DNA of 64,000 nucleotides. It comes from Eledone cirrhosa (Eukaryota > Mollusca > Cephalopoda > Octopoda > Eledonidae). This document shows, piece after piece, positions 1 through 10,057 of this stretch. The stretch covers positions 31,267,812 to 31,331,811 of the forward strand of contig OZ024748.1 of the NCBI GenBank assembly GCA_964016885.1, written 5' to 3'. The position numbers and the translations under genes are program-made. The notes under the pieces are model-generated. The model did not search any database. It was not told the DNA's origin and saw only the letters and a program-made list of their open reading frames with translations. Position 1 is the first letter of the stretch. Every line of letters begins with the position of its first letter.

Positions 1-33
1 GCCGGATGGCTGAAACAGGTAAAAGAGTAAAAA

Positions 34-92
34 GATATATATATATATGTATATATATGTATATATATGTATATATATATATATATATATAT
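34..92. repeat. AT-rich microsatellite (ATATATGT variants)
   Basis: Alternating AT tract with periodic GT interruptions. It lies directly before the tRNA-derived repeat. An open frame read through it codes only Tyr/Ile and is not a gene. Confidence 0.9.
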
Positions 93-493
93 TGTAAGAA
101 TATTTTCGAAACAGCGAGTGGGTTTGAAACTATTAGAAATGTAAGCTATCGCCGTATTTGGACTAAAGAAATTAAAGAAATTATTTAGCCTGATAGTGGG
201 GTTAAGAACCCTCGGAGAAATGGAAAAAGATGAACATTGTCGTACATGAGAGTCGAACCCACATATTTGGTTATCCGGACCACTGTGCTACCATTTACAC
301 CAACACATCACCCGTCTTTTTCCATTCAAATTAGAAGCTATAAACTTAGCTACTGTAATGTCAAGTAAGAATATTTTCGAAAAAGCGAGTGAGTTTGAAA
401 TTATTAGAAATGTAAGCTATCGCCGTATTTGGACTAAAGAAATTAAAGAAATTATTTAGCCTGATAGTGGGGTTAAGAACCCTCGGAGAAATT
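93..493 (-). repeat. tRNA-derived SINE-like repeat, one full copy plus a partial tandem copy
   Basis: The segment beginning near 93 (AAGAATATTTTCGAAA) recurs at about 367, so there is one full copy of roughly 275 bp followed by a partial one. On the minus strand, positions 250-293 carry a pol III promoter pattern: an A-box-like TGGTAGCACAGTGGTCCG at about 276-293 and a B-box-like GGGTTCGACTC at about 250-260. This makes a tRNA-derived SINE the best reading. The rest of the unit is not recognised. There is no coding capacity. Confidence 0.6.
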
Positions 494-810
494 GAATAAT
501 TTCTTTAATTCATTTAGTCCAAATACGGCGATAGTTTGCATTTCTAATAATTTCAAACCAACTCGCTGTTTCGAAAATATTCTTATTTAACATTACAGTC
601 GCTAAGTTTATAGCTTCTAATTTGAATGGGAAAAGACGGGTGTAAATGGTAGCACAGTGGTCCGAAATACCAAAGATGTGGGTTCGACTCCTATGTACGT
701 CAATATTCATCTTTTTCCATTTCTCCAAAGGTTCTTAACCCCACTATCAGGCTAAATAATTTCTTTAATTTCTTTTGTCCAAATACGGCGATAGCTTACA
801 TTTCTAATAA
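494..810 (+). repeat. Inverted copy of the tRNA-derived repeat
   Basis: Near-complete reverse complement of about 130-460, giving an inverted repeat with arms of about 320 bp and a short spacer centred near 480. The plus strand carries the A-box-like motif at about 647-663 and the B-box-like motif at 680-690. The arms differ by scattered substitutions (for example GATAGTTTGCA against GATAGCTTACA), so the duplication is not fresh. Head-to-head insertion or foldback duplication would both explain it. Confidence 0.65.
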
Positions 811-1716
811 AGTGTATTGCAAAATAGACTATATATACATTCATATATATATGGCTATTTCAGAGCACCAATTCTAATTTTTAATTTCTGCTTGACCGGA
901 AACCGCTCTGTATAATCAGTTCCTGATTATTTACTAGAATTCTATAAGAACATAACATCCGTAATTTCAGCAGACGGGAGGAGTAGTTAGCTTTGATAAG
1001 CATCAATAAATGCAGAAACAAGGCCTTGTCAGCTTTATCTCCCCCTGTTTGCTGAAATTAAAGTAAGTGAGTCTGTCACTACTCTAAAGCATACGGTCTT
1101 CAAAATGCTTTTAATTAAGCATAAAGTGTATTGCAAAATACACTATATATACATTCATATATTTACTGATTATTTACTAGATTTCTATAAGAATATAACA
1201 TCATTGATCTCAGCAGACGGGCGGGGTAGTTGGCCTTGATAAGCTTCAACAAAAGCGAAACATGTCATGTCGGCTTATCTCCTCCTGTTTGCTGAGATCG
1301 AAGTGAGTGAATTTGTCACTACTTTAAAAAAATAGCTTACGGTCTTCAAAATGCTTTTAATTAAGCATAAAGTGTATTGCAAAATACATTATATTTACAT
1401 CCATATATATATTGCTATTTCAGAGCTACAATTCTAATTTTTAATTTCTGCCTGACCAACAACCGCTCTGCATAATCAGCTCCTGATTATTTACTAGATT
1501 TCTATAAGAATATAACATCATTGATCTCAGCAGACGGGCGGGTAGTTGGCCTTGATAAGCTTCAACAAAAGCGAAACATGTCATGTCGGCTTATCTCCTC
1601 CTGTTTGCTGAGATCGAAGTGAGTGAATTTGTCACTACTTTAAAACAATAGCTTACGGTCTTCAAAATGCTTTTAATTAAGCATAAAGTGTATTGCAAAA
1701 TACATTATATTTACAT
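811..1716. repeat. Tandem repeat, 0.25-0.32 kb unit, three copies plus a partial fourth
   Basis: The start motif AGTGTATTGCAAAATA occurs at 811, 1125, 1371 and 1687, giving spacings of 314, 246 and 316. The second copy lacks about 70 bp that the others have (the CAGAGC...CTGATTATT part). Each unit contains an imperfect inverted repeat built from TCAGCAGACGGGCGG and CTCCTGTTTGCTGAGAT, so each could fold into a hairpin. No coding frame was seen. Family not recognised. Confidence 0.85.

Positions 1717-1718
<2 letters not shown>

Positions 1719-1766
<48 letters not shown>
1719..1766. repeat. (AT)n microsatellite
   Basis: Pure AT dinucleotide tract closing the fourth copy of the 0.3 kb repeat and separating it from the Penelope-like remnant. 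Confidence 0.9.
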
Positions 1767-2290
1767 TTCGTTTCTGAATTTGTTTAGCAAGATTCTTTAT
1801 CTGAAATCGTGTGTTGAAACCGATATTGCTATACTTTGGGAGGGTCATGTTGCCAATAAGAAACACACGCACCAGTTGCTTTCACTTCAATTTATTATAT
1901 ATTTATAAATTTATAAATTTACAAATCTACAAACTTATAAATTTCTGGTTGGTTGGTTGGTTCCACAACCAGATAGTTGTTTATAGTCCTTTCGTCATAG
2001 TCCTTTCGTCACACACTCGTTGTTTATAGTCCTTTCGTCATAGTCATAGTCCTTTCGTCACACACTCTGTGACCTCTTCAGTGACTGGGGATTCCTTTCT
2101 TTGTTTATGTGCCTTTCCTTTCTTCTGTCCTACGCCATTTTGTTTCTGTGTGTGTGTTGTGTGCTCAGTTTGCGCATGCGCGACATCCGGGTCTCTGTGT
2201 GTGTTTGTGTTCATTTATCTATTTGTTTATTTATTTCCATGTTGTTGGTTGGTTGTTTGTTCTATGTGTGTGTGTGTTTTCATTTTGTCC
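1767..2290 (-). other. Probable 3' non-coding region of the Penelope-like element
   Basis: Lies directly downstream, on the minus strand, of the natural stop codon of the Penelope-like frame (2291-2293). It contains repeated TAGTCCTTTCGTCA motifs between about 1985 and 2065 and a TG-rich stretch at 2100-2290. Open frames on the plus strand here (1693-2338) are low-complexity Cys/Val/Phe strings and look like shadows. Assigning this stretch to the element rests on position only. Confidence 0.45.
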
Positions 2291-3228
2291 TTAATTGTAA
2301 GTTGTGATGTTGCTGTTCCACTCATATTTTCTATTTAATTTTGGTTGGAGTTCATTTATGTTTATTGCTTCTGTGATTTGTCTAAACATTGCCTCTTTTC
2401 TGTGTGTAGATTCTATTTATATTTCTATGTTGTCTAATTTACCCTTATGTCCTATTTTAGCATATTGGTAGAGTACAGATGATTTTTTACTATCTTGAAG
2501 CTCTCGCCAGTGTTCATTTATCCGTTCCCCTATACTACGAGCTGTCTCACCTATGTACTGTATATATTCTTATCTCTACATTGTCCTTCAGTACATCTTA
2601 TGCTATATACTACATTTCTAGTTTTACAGTTAATATGAGGGCTTATTTTACAGGTTATACATTTCTTATCTATACATGAGGGTCTTTGGAACGGGTATGT
2701 CTTGCTAATAAGTGTTTTTACGGAGGTACCTGGTCTTTCTACTATCTTAATATTGAGTTTATGTTTATTTAGGGCCCTTCTAAATTTGTAGGCTAGTTCG
2801 CCTCTAGGGGTTGTATTGATGAACATTACACTCTGGTATTTATTGCTATCATACCATGAGTTTATTCTATTGGCTTTGTTCCTAGTTCTTTCTATTCTAT
2901 TCCAAAATGTGCTCCTATACAAGGGGCAGGTCCCATTTATGTCATTACTTACCATTTTTTCCCATTTGGTTCTGGCTCCTCTATACACTCTGATTCTATC
3001 TCTCTGATTGTAGCCAGAGAACTGCATACGGTGGATGAAGTGTTGTATGTGTCTCTCTAGTTCTTCGGGGTTGCACATGCGGGACACATTTCTCATCACC
3101 CGTACCAAATCCGCAATCAGTATGTTGATTTTGGTATGGTCCGAAATGGCCGAGTTTCGGTGGATCAGATGTTTGGAAGTCATGGGTTTGGCATAATGGG
3201 AATGGAGGATTTGTTTTTGGTTGTTAAT
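2291..3228 (-). pseudogene. Penelope-like retroelement, 3' part of pol (RT C-terminus and GIY-YIG endonuclease), broken
   Basis: Remnant of a Penelope-like element (reverse transcriptase plus GIY-YIG nuclease, copied by target-primed reverse transcription). Reading the minus strand from 3228, the RT-connecting part contains SVMFINTTPRGELAYKF, a hallmark of this family. A Cys-rich linker follows (CIDKKCITCKISPHINC), then VVYSIRCTEGQC, and in a different frame YIQYIGETARSIGERINEHW, the GIY-YIG core. Breaks: a frameshift near 2555-2570 just before YIGET, and a stop near 2418 inside the C-terminal tail. The tail then continues as ESTHRKEAMFRQITEA to a probable natural stop at 2291-2293. The 5' part (RT fingers and palm) is missing because the element is cut by the NUMT boundary. 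An open frame that starts at 3321 takes its first 25-30 residues from mitochondrial trnE and control-region sequence. Confidence 0.88.
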
Positions 3229-4973
3229 GATAATAACCATAAAATAACTTTGAAATATTTTCCTTTCAAAAATATCATTACAATATATCATCCCTAAAAA
3301 TTGAAAATCTTTCGTGCCCATAAGAACCCTATATATTAATTTATAAAGACCAATTATATAGCTTAATTTAACAAAATAAATTAACTACAAAATTAAATCT
3401 ATATTATTTTAAAATAATATATAAGTATAAAACAACCAAAAATTAATTATATATATATCTATACCCGATACGAACGAAATTTATAAATTCCAGTATATAT
3501 ATATTTTTTTTTGATATCTAAATTAACTTAGTATATATTGAAGAAAAAACAAATAATCTAACTAACCTGAGGCAGATCTTGTTATAATACCAGAGGCACA
3601 AATAAATATTATTATATGATAAATTAAAGTACTTTTATAAGTTATCATAATTAAAATACATTATAACTATATTGATTATAATACGGATTATATTACGGAT
3701 TATATTACGGATTGTATTACGGATTATATTACGGATTTATTTATAAAACAAATAATAATAATTAAATAATAATAAATTTATTAATATCTTAGTATAGATT
3801 TGTTATTTAAAACAATTTTATTTAAAAGCAGGGATACAAATATAGGTTATAACGTATAACATTTATTTATTTAAAAGCAGGGATACAATATAAATTAAAA
3901 TAATCATATATAATTTAATTAATTAAATAAAATTTAATTTAAAAATAATATTAATTTAGATTTAATGATAATAAAAGAATAGAATTTTATTCCACTTTAC
4001 AAGAAGATTTTCCCAAATTTATATTAAAACCAATTATTAATTATAATTTAATTATAATACACACTCAAATGTCTATATAATAAACTAGCTACCATAAAAA
4101 TAGAATAGCATTTCACTACCATTTATTATTAAATATATAACATTACCACGTTAAAAAATCAATATAATAAATAAATCTTCCTATTTCGAGAACCTAATAT
4201 ATATTTATTAATATTATTAATCTATTATTATTAATCTATTATACATTATTAATCTATTATACAAAAGATACAATCATTAATATTTACTATACATTAATTT
4301 TTTTAAACACCCTTTTCAGTACAATCAATTTTAACATTCTTCTAACCCTCTTACTAATTCTATTTAAAATTTTTAATCTAAACTATTTAAATAATAACTA
4401 TATTATTAACTTTCAAAAATAATTAAATCAATAAATATTTTCTCAACGTAAGTGAGACACATTATACTTATGTTAATTCTTGTAATTTATTATCCAGAAA
4501 CAATTTCCATTACCTCTACTATGTTACGACTTACCTTATCTAAATAACAAGAGTGACGGGCGATATGTACACCCTACAAAACCATTATACACACTAATTA
4601 AAAATTACTATTAAGTCCAGCTTTCTATAAAAATATATAATTTTAAATCCGGAACAAAATAAAATTAACTATAGTAGCTCATTAAACCTTTTTTATAAGC
4701 TGCATTATGACTTGACATAAAAATTTAAATATTTTCTAGTCTTTTAACATAATTCTTAAAACATAAACTGACGACCGCAATATACAAACTGAAATTATAT
4801 ACAATTTCAAAAAAAAGTTAGTTTAAATTGAGGATTATCAAATAAATTAACAAGCTCCCCTAATTGGATATGTAGAACACCAAACTTTTCAAAAATATCA
4901 TTACAATATATCATCCCTAAAAATTGAAAATCTTTCGTGCCCATTACACCATAAGAACCCTTAAATAAAATCC

Positions 4974-5028
<55 letters not shown>

Positions 5029-5098
5029 TATTTATTATATAAACATTTACAATTATTATTATTATTATTAATTTTATATACTAAATAATCAAAAAAAT
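3229..5098. pseudogene. NUMT unit U1 (control region, rrnL 5' part, trnV, 3' half of rrnS, partial trnE)
   Basis: First unit, abutting the Penelope remnant. It starts with a partial trnE-like piece and jumps straight into the control region with no AT tract. A 14 bp motif (ATTATATTACGG) is repeated about five times at 3674-3737, seen only here. About 22 bp (GGCCCC...TTATTA) are missing from rrnL near 3600. rrnS is cut at about 4889: the sequence jumps from its middle directly to trnE, losing the 5' half of rrnS and M, C, Y, W, Q, G. The 12S 3'-end motif is near 4553 and keeps the conserved 3' helix region. Confidence 0.88.
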
Positions 5099-5332
5099 AA
5101 TAACCATAATATAACTTTGAAATATTTTCCTTTCAAAAATATCAAACAATATATTAAAACATTTTTTTTTTAAACAATATATATTAATTTATAAAGACCA
5201 ATTATATAGCTTAGTTTAACAAAAATAAATTACCTACAAAATTAAATCTATATTATTTTTAAATAATATATAAGTATAAAACAACCAAAAATTAATTATA
5301 TATATATCTATACTCGATACGAACGAAATTTA
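5099..5332. pseudogene. Copy of mitochondrial control region segment in U2
   Basis: Assigned because in U7 the same sequence runs directly into cox3, and in octopods the long non-coding region lies between trnE and cox3. It holds a poly-T run near 5160 (T/A strings), a poorly conserved AT-rich body and the constant block CTATACTCGATACGAACGAAATTTA. After position 5332 the sequence switches to rrnL-side sequence in all units except U7, which marks the deletion breakpoint. Confidence 0.75.
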
Positions 5333-6265
5333 TAAATCCCAGTATATATATATTTTTTTTTGATATCTAAATTAACTTAGTATATATTGAAGAAAAAAAC
5401 AATTAATCTAACTAACCTGAGGCAGATCTTGTTATAATACCAGAGGCACAGGCCCCAATATTCAATTTATTAAATAAATATTATTATATGATAAATTAAA
5501 GTACTTTTATAAGTTATCATAATTAAAATACATTATAACTATGTTGATTATAATACTTCAATTACGGATTTATTTATAAAACAAATAATAATAATTAAAT
5601 AATAATAAATTTATTAATATCTTAGTATAAATTTGTTATTTAAAACAATTTTATTTAAAAGCAGGGATACAAATATAGGTTATAACGTATAAAATTTATT
5701 TATTTAAAAGCAGGCATACAAATATAGGTTATAACGTATAAAATTTATTTATTTATAAGCAGGGATACAATATAAATAAAAATAATCATTTATAATTTAA
5801 TTAATTAAATAAAATTTAATTTAAAAATAATATTAATTTAGATTTAATGATAATAAAAGAATAGAATTTTATTCCACTTTACAAGAAGCTTTTCCCCCAA
5901 ATGTATATTAAAACCAATTATTAATTATAATTTAATTATAATACACACTCAAATGTCTATATAATAAACTAGCTACCATAAAAATCGAATAGCATTTCAC
6001 TACCATTTATTATTAAATATATAACTTTACCACGTTAACAAATGAATATAATAAATAAATCTTCCTATTTCGAGAACCTAATATTTATTTATTAATATTA
6101 TTAATCTATTATACAAAAGATACAATCATTAATATTTACTATACATTAATTTTTTTAAACACCCTTTTCAGTACAATCAATTTTAACATTCTTCTAACCC
6201 TCTTACTAATTCTATTTAAAATGTTTAATCTAAACTATTTAAATAATAACTATATTATTAACTTT
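5333..6265 (-). pseudogene. rrnL: Partial mitochondrial 16S rRNA (5' part)
   Basis: Follows trnV in the minus-strand order, as in the mitochondrial genome. Recognisable 5'-domain blocks, in reverse complement, are near 6165 (AAGGGTGTTTA), 6120 (TATCTTTTGTATAATA), 6065 (GGTTCTCGAAATAGG) and 5970 (AGCTAGTTTATTATA). The catalytic 3' half (peptidyl transferase domain) is absent; the gene stops at the junction with the control region. The distal stretch at 5333-5500, including GAGGCACAGGCCCC, is assumed to be internal rrnL by position only. A 49 bp minisatellite (AAAAGCAGGGATACAAATAT...) sits at about 5655-5775. Confidence 0.8.
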
Positions 6266-6334
6266 CAAAAATAATTAAATCAATAAATATTTTCTCAACG
6301 TAAGTGAGGCACATTATACTTATGTTAATTCTTG
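6266..6334 (-). pseudogene. trnV: mt tRNA-Val (UAC) copy
   Basis: Minus strand: acceptor CAAGAAT pairs with ATTTTTG, and the anticodon arm CCTCA-CTTACGT-TGAGA carries TAC. It lies between rrnL and rrnS as expected. In U15-U17 about 16 bp (AGACACATTATACTTA on plus) are deleted, removing the D-arm side. Confidence 0.82.
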
Positions 6335-7309
6335 TACTTTATTATATAAATCCAGAAACAATTTCCATTACCTCTACTATTTTAGGACGTATCTTATCTA
6401 AATAACAAGAGTGACGGGCGATATGTACACCCTACAAAACCATTATTCGCATATACACACTAATTAAAAATTACTATTAAGTCCACCTTTCTATAAAAAT
6501 ATATAATTTTAATTCCGGAACAAAATAAAATTAACTATAGTAGCTCATTAAACCTTTTTTATAAGCTGCATTATGAAATTTAAATATTTTCTAGTCTTAA
6601 TTCTTAAAACATAAACTTAATTTTCTAGTCATAATTCTTAAAACATAAACTAACGACAGCAAGATACAAACTGAACTTATATACAATTTCAAAAAAAAGT
6701 TAGTTTAAATTGAGGATTATCAAATAAATTAACAAGCTCCCCTAATTGGATATGTAGAACCGCCTAACTTTTTAAGTTTTAAATAAACACGTAATCTTAT
6801 AAAAGTAAACATAATTCATAATACTCAGGTAAAATAATTTTATTTTTACAAATCAAAATAATAGGGTATCTAATCCTAGTTTATTATTGAATTTTCAAAG
6901 CATAATTTTATATATAAATTTTACCCAAAAACTCATTATAATCTTTTACCTAAAAACTCATTATAATCTTTTACCTAAAAACTCATTATAATCTTTCCTC
7001 ATAAATAATATTATATTAATTTATTTTCAACCAAATCTTTTTAATCTTAATTATTTGTATAACCGCAGATGCTGGCACAAATTTATCCAATTACCACATA
7101 TAATTTCTGTGTAATAATTTCTGTATAAGAATTTATTGTACAAATATATATACTGATAAAAATTATAAAACCTCTATATTAAATCCTATTTAATAAGATA
7201 ATATATTATATTTAAATTATAAATATATTAAATAAATAATCTAAATATATAAATATATAATCAACGTTATATATATATAATTAAAAACAAACCAAAGTCA
7301 AATTTAAAT
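6335..7309 (-). pseudogene. rrnS: mt 12S rRNA copy, full length
   Basis: About 975 bp between trnV and trnM, normal for a molluscan 12S. The conserved blocks, in reverse complement, are the 3'-end helix (near 6411, GTGACGGGCGATATGTACACC), the central AATAGGGTATCTAATCC (about 6860) and the 530-loop region ACCGCAGATGCTGGCAC (about 7062). Compared with U1, the helix after the decoding site is altered here (TTTTAGGACGTATC for TGTTACGACTTACC). A 25 bp stretch is tripled at 6919-6993. Being nuclear, it is expected to be non-functional. Confidence 0.9.
6919..6993. repeat. 25 bp tandem triplication inside rrnS
   Basis: TTTTACCYAAAAACTCATTATAATC-type unit at 6919, 6944 and 6969. It is shared only with U4 (11878-11952); other units have one copy. 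It marks U2 and U4 as products of the same duplication. Confidence 0.9.
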
Positions 7310-7376
7310 AATAAAGAGATATAAATATATCCATTTTCGAGGTATGAACCCAACAGCTTTTTTAGCTTACTTTATT
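7310..7376 (-). pseudogene. trnM: mt tRNA-Met (CAU) copy
   Basis: Minus strand: acceptor AATAAAG/CTTTATT pairs perfectly, and the anticodon loop TTCATAC carries CAT. First tRNA upstream of rrnS on the minus strand, as in octopods. Confidence 0.88.
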
Positions 7377-7380
7377 ATAA

Positions 7381-7442
7381 AGTTTCAACAAAAATGTATT
7401 TTTAAATTTGCAATTTAATATTTTAATATAAATTATAAAACC
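7381..7442 (-). pseudogene. trnC: mt tRNA-Cys (GCA) copy
   Basis: Minus strand: acceptor GGTTTTA/TGAAACT, anticodon loop ATTGCAA. Abuts or overlaps trnY by one base. Confidence 0.85.
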
Positions 7443-7508
7443 ATGAGAAAGTTACTACTTATAAATAGATTTACAATCTACCGACTAAATTATTTCGACC
7501 ACCTCATA
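7442..7508 (-). pseudogene. trnY: mt tRNA-Tyr (GUA) copy
   Basis: Minus strand: acceptor TATGAGG/TCTCATG, anticodon arm GTAGATTGTAAATCTAT with GTA. In the second half of U14 and in U15-U17 and U19 about 17 bp (CCATGAGAAAGTTACTA on plus) are deleted, removing the trnY acceptor 3' strand. Confidence 0.86.
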
Positions 7509-7509
7509 C

Positions 7510-7576
7510 AGAATTTAAACAACAAATATTTATTTTAAATTTTGAAAATTTACAGTTTATTTTAACTTAAAACTCT
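7510..7576 (-). pseudogene. trnW: mt tRNA-Trp (UCA) copy
   Basis: Minus strand: acceptor AGAGTTT/AAATTCT, anticodon loop TTTCAAA with TCA, as required to read TGA as Trp in the invertebrate mitochondrial code. Confidence 0.85.
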
Positions 7577-7577
7577 T

Positions 7578-7644
7578 TACAAAAAAAGGACTTGAACCTT
7601 TCCCTTAAAGATCAAAGCTTTACATGCCCATACACCAAATTATA
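7578..7644 (-). pseudogene. trnQ: mt tRNA-Gln (UUG) copy
   Basis: Minus strand: anticodon arm TAAAG-CTTTGAT-CTTTA with TTG, T arm AAAGG-TTCAAGT-CCTTT. Ends are approximate. The T arm is intact in U2, U4-U6 and U18, but about 20 bp covering it are deleted in U8-U17 and U19, which splits the array into two families. Confidence 0.82.
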
Positions 7645-7646
7645 TT

Positions 7647-7713
7647 ATTTTATTTAACATTATATCTAAACCTATTATTTAGAAAATAATTATACTATTT
7701 AAACTAATAAAAT
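7647..7713 (-). pseudogene. trnG: mt tRNA-Gly copy with mutated anticodon (UCC to UCU)
   Basis: Minus strand: acceptor ATTTTAT/ATAAAAT pairs perfectly. Plus-strand ATTTGGAAAAT in other units (anticodon TCC) reads ATTTAGAAAAT here and in U4, changing the anticodon to TCT. This would not read Gly codons and is a clear sign of decay. Confidence 0.85.
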
Positions 7714-7715
7714 AT

Positions 7716-7777
7716 ATTCTCAATAAATTATTAAAATTCATCCCTAAAAATTGAAAATCTTTCGTGCCCATAAGAAC
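7716..7777 (-). pseudogene. trnE: mt tRNA-Glu copy lacking part of the D arm
   Basis: Minus strand: acceptor GTTCTTA/TGAGAAT, anticodon loop TTTTCAA with TTC. Eight bases (TTACACCA on plus) present in the intact copy at 18559-18628 are missing, removing the D stem. Confidence 0.82.
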
Positions 7778-7879
7778 CCTTAAATAAAATCCATATTTTA
7801 TATATATATATATACATATATATTATTTATTTACAATTATTATTATTATTAATATATACTTCCTAATTTTATATACTAA

Positions 7880-8008
7880 ATAATCAAAAAAATAATAACC
7901 ATAAAATAACTTTGAAATATTTTCCTTTCAAAAATATCATTACAATATATCATCCCTAAAAATTGAAAATCTTTCGTGCCCATTACACGATAAGAACCCT
8001 TAAATAAA
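7880..8008 (-). pseudogene. Second, chimeric partial tRNA-Glu with AT tract
   Basis: The trnE 5' portion (through the anticodon arm) is repeated, but its T arm and 3' acceptor are replaced by control-region sequence (CCTTTCAAAAATATCATTACAATATATC). Most units carry this trnE-plus-AT module twice in tandem. This chimeric form can no longer fold as a tRNA. Confidence 0.75.
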
Positions 8009-8012
8009 ATCA

Positions 8013-8065
<53 letters not shown>

Positions 8066-8090
8066 TATTTATTTATTATATAAACATTTA

Positions 8091-8200
8091 GTTCAAATCC
8101 GACTGAGGTTGACTTTGTCTTTCATCCTTACGGGGTCGATAAAATAAAGTACCAGTAATGCACTGGGTAATTGCTGGCGTTGTGCCTAAAGTAGAAACAA
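8091..8200 (+). mobile_element. Cephalopod tRNA-derived SINE, 5'-truncated, with target-site duplication
   Basis: Sequence GTTCAAATCC...CTTTCATCCTTACGGGGTCGATAAA...GTACCAGTA...TTGTGCCTAAAGTAGAAACAA is the B-box-to-tail part of the SINE type common in octopus and squid. It is flanked by the 15 bp direct repeat TTATATAAACATTTA at 8076-8090 and 8201-8215, so it entered already-nuclear NUMT DNA. The tRNA head is missing. Confidence 0.88.
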
Positions 8201-8264
8201 TTATATAAACATTTACAATTATTATTATTATTATTAATTTTATATACTAAATAATCAAAAAAAT

Positions 8265-9934
8265 AATAACCATAAAATAACTTTGAAATATTTTCCTTTC
8301 AAAAATATCAAACAATATATTACATTTTTTTTTAAACAATATATATTAATTTATAAAGACCAATTATATAGCTTAATTTAACAAAAATAAATTAACTACA
8401 AAATTAAATCTATATTATTTTTAAATAATATATAAGTATAAAACAAACAAAAATTAATTATATATATATCTATACTCGATACGAACAAAATTTATAAATC
8501 CCAGTATATATATATATTTTTTTGATACAATTAATCTAACTAATCTGAGGCTGATCTTGTTATAACACCAGAGGCACAGGCCCCAATATTTAATTTATTA
8601 AATAAATATTATTATATGATAAATTAAAGTACTTTTATAAGTTATCATAATTAAAATACATTATAACTATATTGATTATAATACTTCAATTACGGATTTA
8701 TTTATAAAACAAATAATAATAATTAAATAATAATAAATTTATTAATATCTTAGTATAGATTTGTTATTTAAAACAATTTTATTTAAAAGCAGGGATACAA
8801 ATATAGGTTATAACGTATAACATTTATTTATTTAAAAGCAGGGATACAATATAAATTAAAATAATCATATATAATTTAATTAATTAAATAAAATTTAATT
8901 TAAAAATAATATTAATTTAGATTTAATGATAATAAAAGAATAGAATTTTATTCCACTTTACAAGAAGATTTTCCCAAATTTATATTAAAACCAATTATTA
9001 ATTATAATTTAATTATAATACACACTCAAATGTCTATATAATAAACTAGCTACCATAAAAATAGAATAGCATTTCACTACCATTTATTATTAAATATATA
9101 ACATTACCACGTTAAAAAATCAATATAATAAATAAATCTTCCTATTTCGAGAACCTAATATATATTTATTAATATTATTAATATATTATTATTAATCTAT
9201 TATACATTATTAATCTATTATACAAAAGATACAATCATTAATATTTACTATACATTAATTTTTTTAAACACCCTTTTCAGTACAATCAATTTTAACATTC
9301 TTCTAACCCTCTTACTAATTCTATTTAAAATTTTTAATCTAAACTATTTAAATAATAACTATATTATTAACTTTCAAAAATAATTAAATCAATAAATATT
9401 TTCTCAACGTAAGTGAGACACATTATACTTATGTTAATTCTTGTAATTTATTATCCAGAAACAATTTCCATTACCTCTACTATGTTACGACTTACCTTAT
9501 CTAAATAACAAGAGTGACGGGCGATATGTACACCCTACAAAACCATTATACACACTAATTAAAAATTACTATTAAGTCCAGCTTTCTATAAAAATATATA
9601 ATTTTAAATCTGGAACAAAATAAAATTAACTATAGTAGCTCATTAAACCTTTTTTATAAGCTGCATTATGACTTGACATAAAAATTTAAATATTTTCTAG
9701 TCTTTTAACATAATTCTTAAAACATAAACTGACGACCGCAATATACAAACTGAAATTATATACAATTTCAAAAAAAAGTTAGTTTAAATTGAGGATTATC
9801 AAATAAATTAACAAGCTCCCCTAATTGGATATGTAGAACACCAAACTTTTCAAAAATATCATTACAATATATCATCCCTAAAAATTGAAAATCTTTCGTG
9901 CCCATTACACCATAAGAACCCTTAAATAAAATCC

Positions 9935-9987
<53 letters not shown>

Positions 9988-10057
9988 TATTTATTATATA
10001 AACATTTACAATTATTATTATTATTATTAATTTTATATACTAAATAATCAAAAAAAT
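8265..10057. pseudogene. NUMT unit U3 (copy of U1 type)
   Basis: From about 8740 it is nearly identical to U1, including AACATTTATTTA in rrnL and the same rrnS-to-trnE deletion near 9848. Its control-region and rrnL start (AATCTGAGGCTGATC, near 8540) matches U5 instead. 12S 3'-end motif near 9514. Confidence 0.88.

Larger units (their letters stand above)
5099..8264. pseudogene. NUMT unit U2, most complete unit; used as reference
   Basis: Contains every component of the block: control region 5099-5332, rrnL part to 6265, trnV, rrnS, M, C, Y, W, Q, G, E. It then has a second partial trnE with its AT tract and a SINE fragment at 8091-8200. The sub-features are listed separately. It is near-identical to U4. 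Confidence 0.9.
3780..8739. repeat. 4.96 kb segmental duplication, copy 1
   Basis: U1 (from mid-rrnL) + U2 + start of U3, repeated at 8740-13699. Shared private marks: rrnS-to-trnE deletion, tripled 25 bp in rrnS, trnG anticodon TCT, SINE with the same ends. Confidence 0.88.

Noticed and set aside
1693..2338. Several overlapping plus-strand frames rich in Cys, Val and Phe
   Set aside because: Low-complexity TG-rich DNA on the opposite strand of the Penelope-like 3' region. There is no domain.
6335..7309. A functional 12S rRNA gene
   Set aside because: Copies differ by indels in conserved helices and are nuclear. No nuclear promoter for them is visible.
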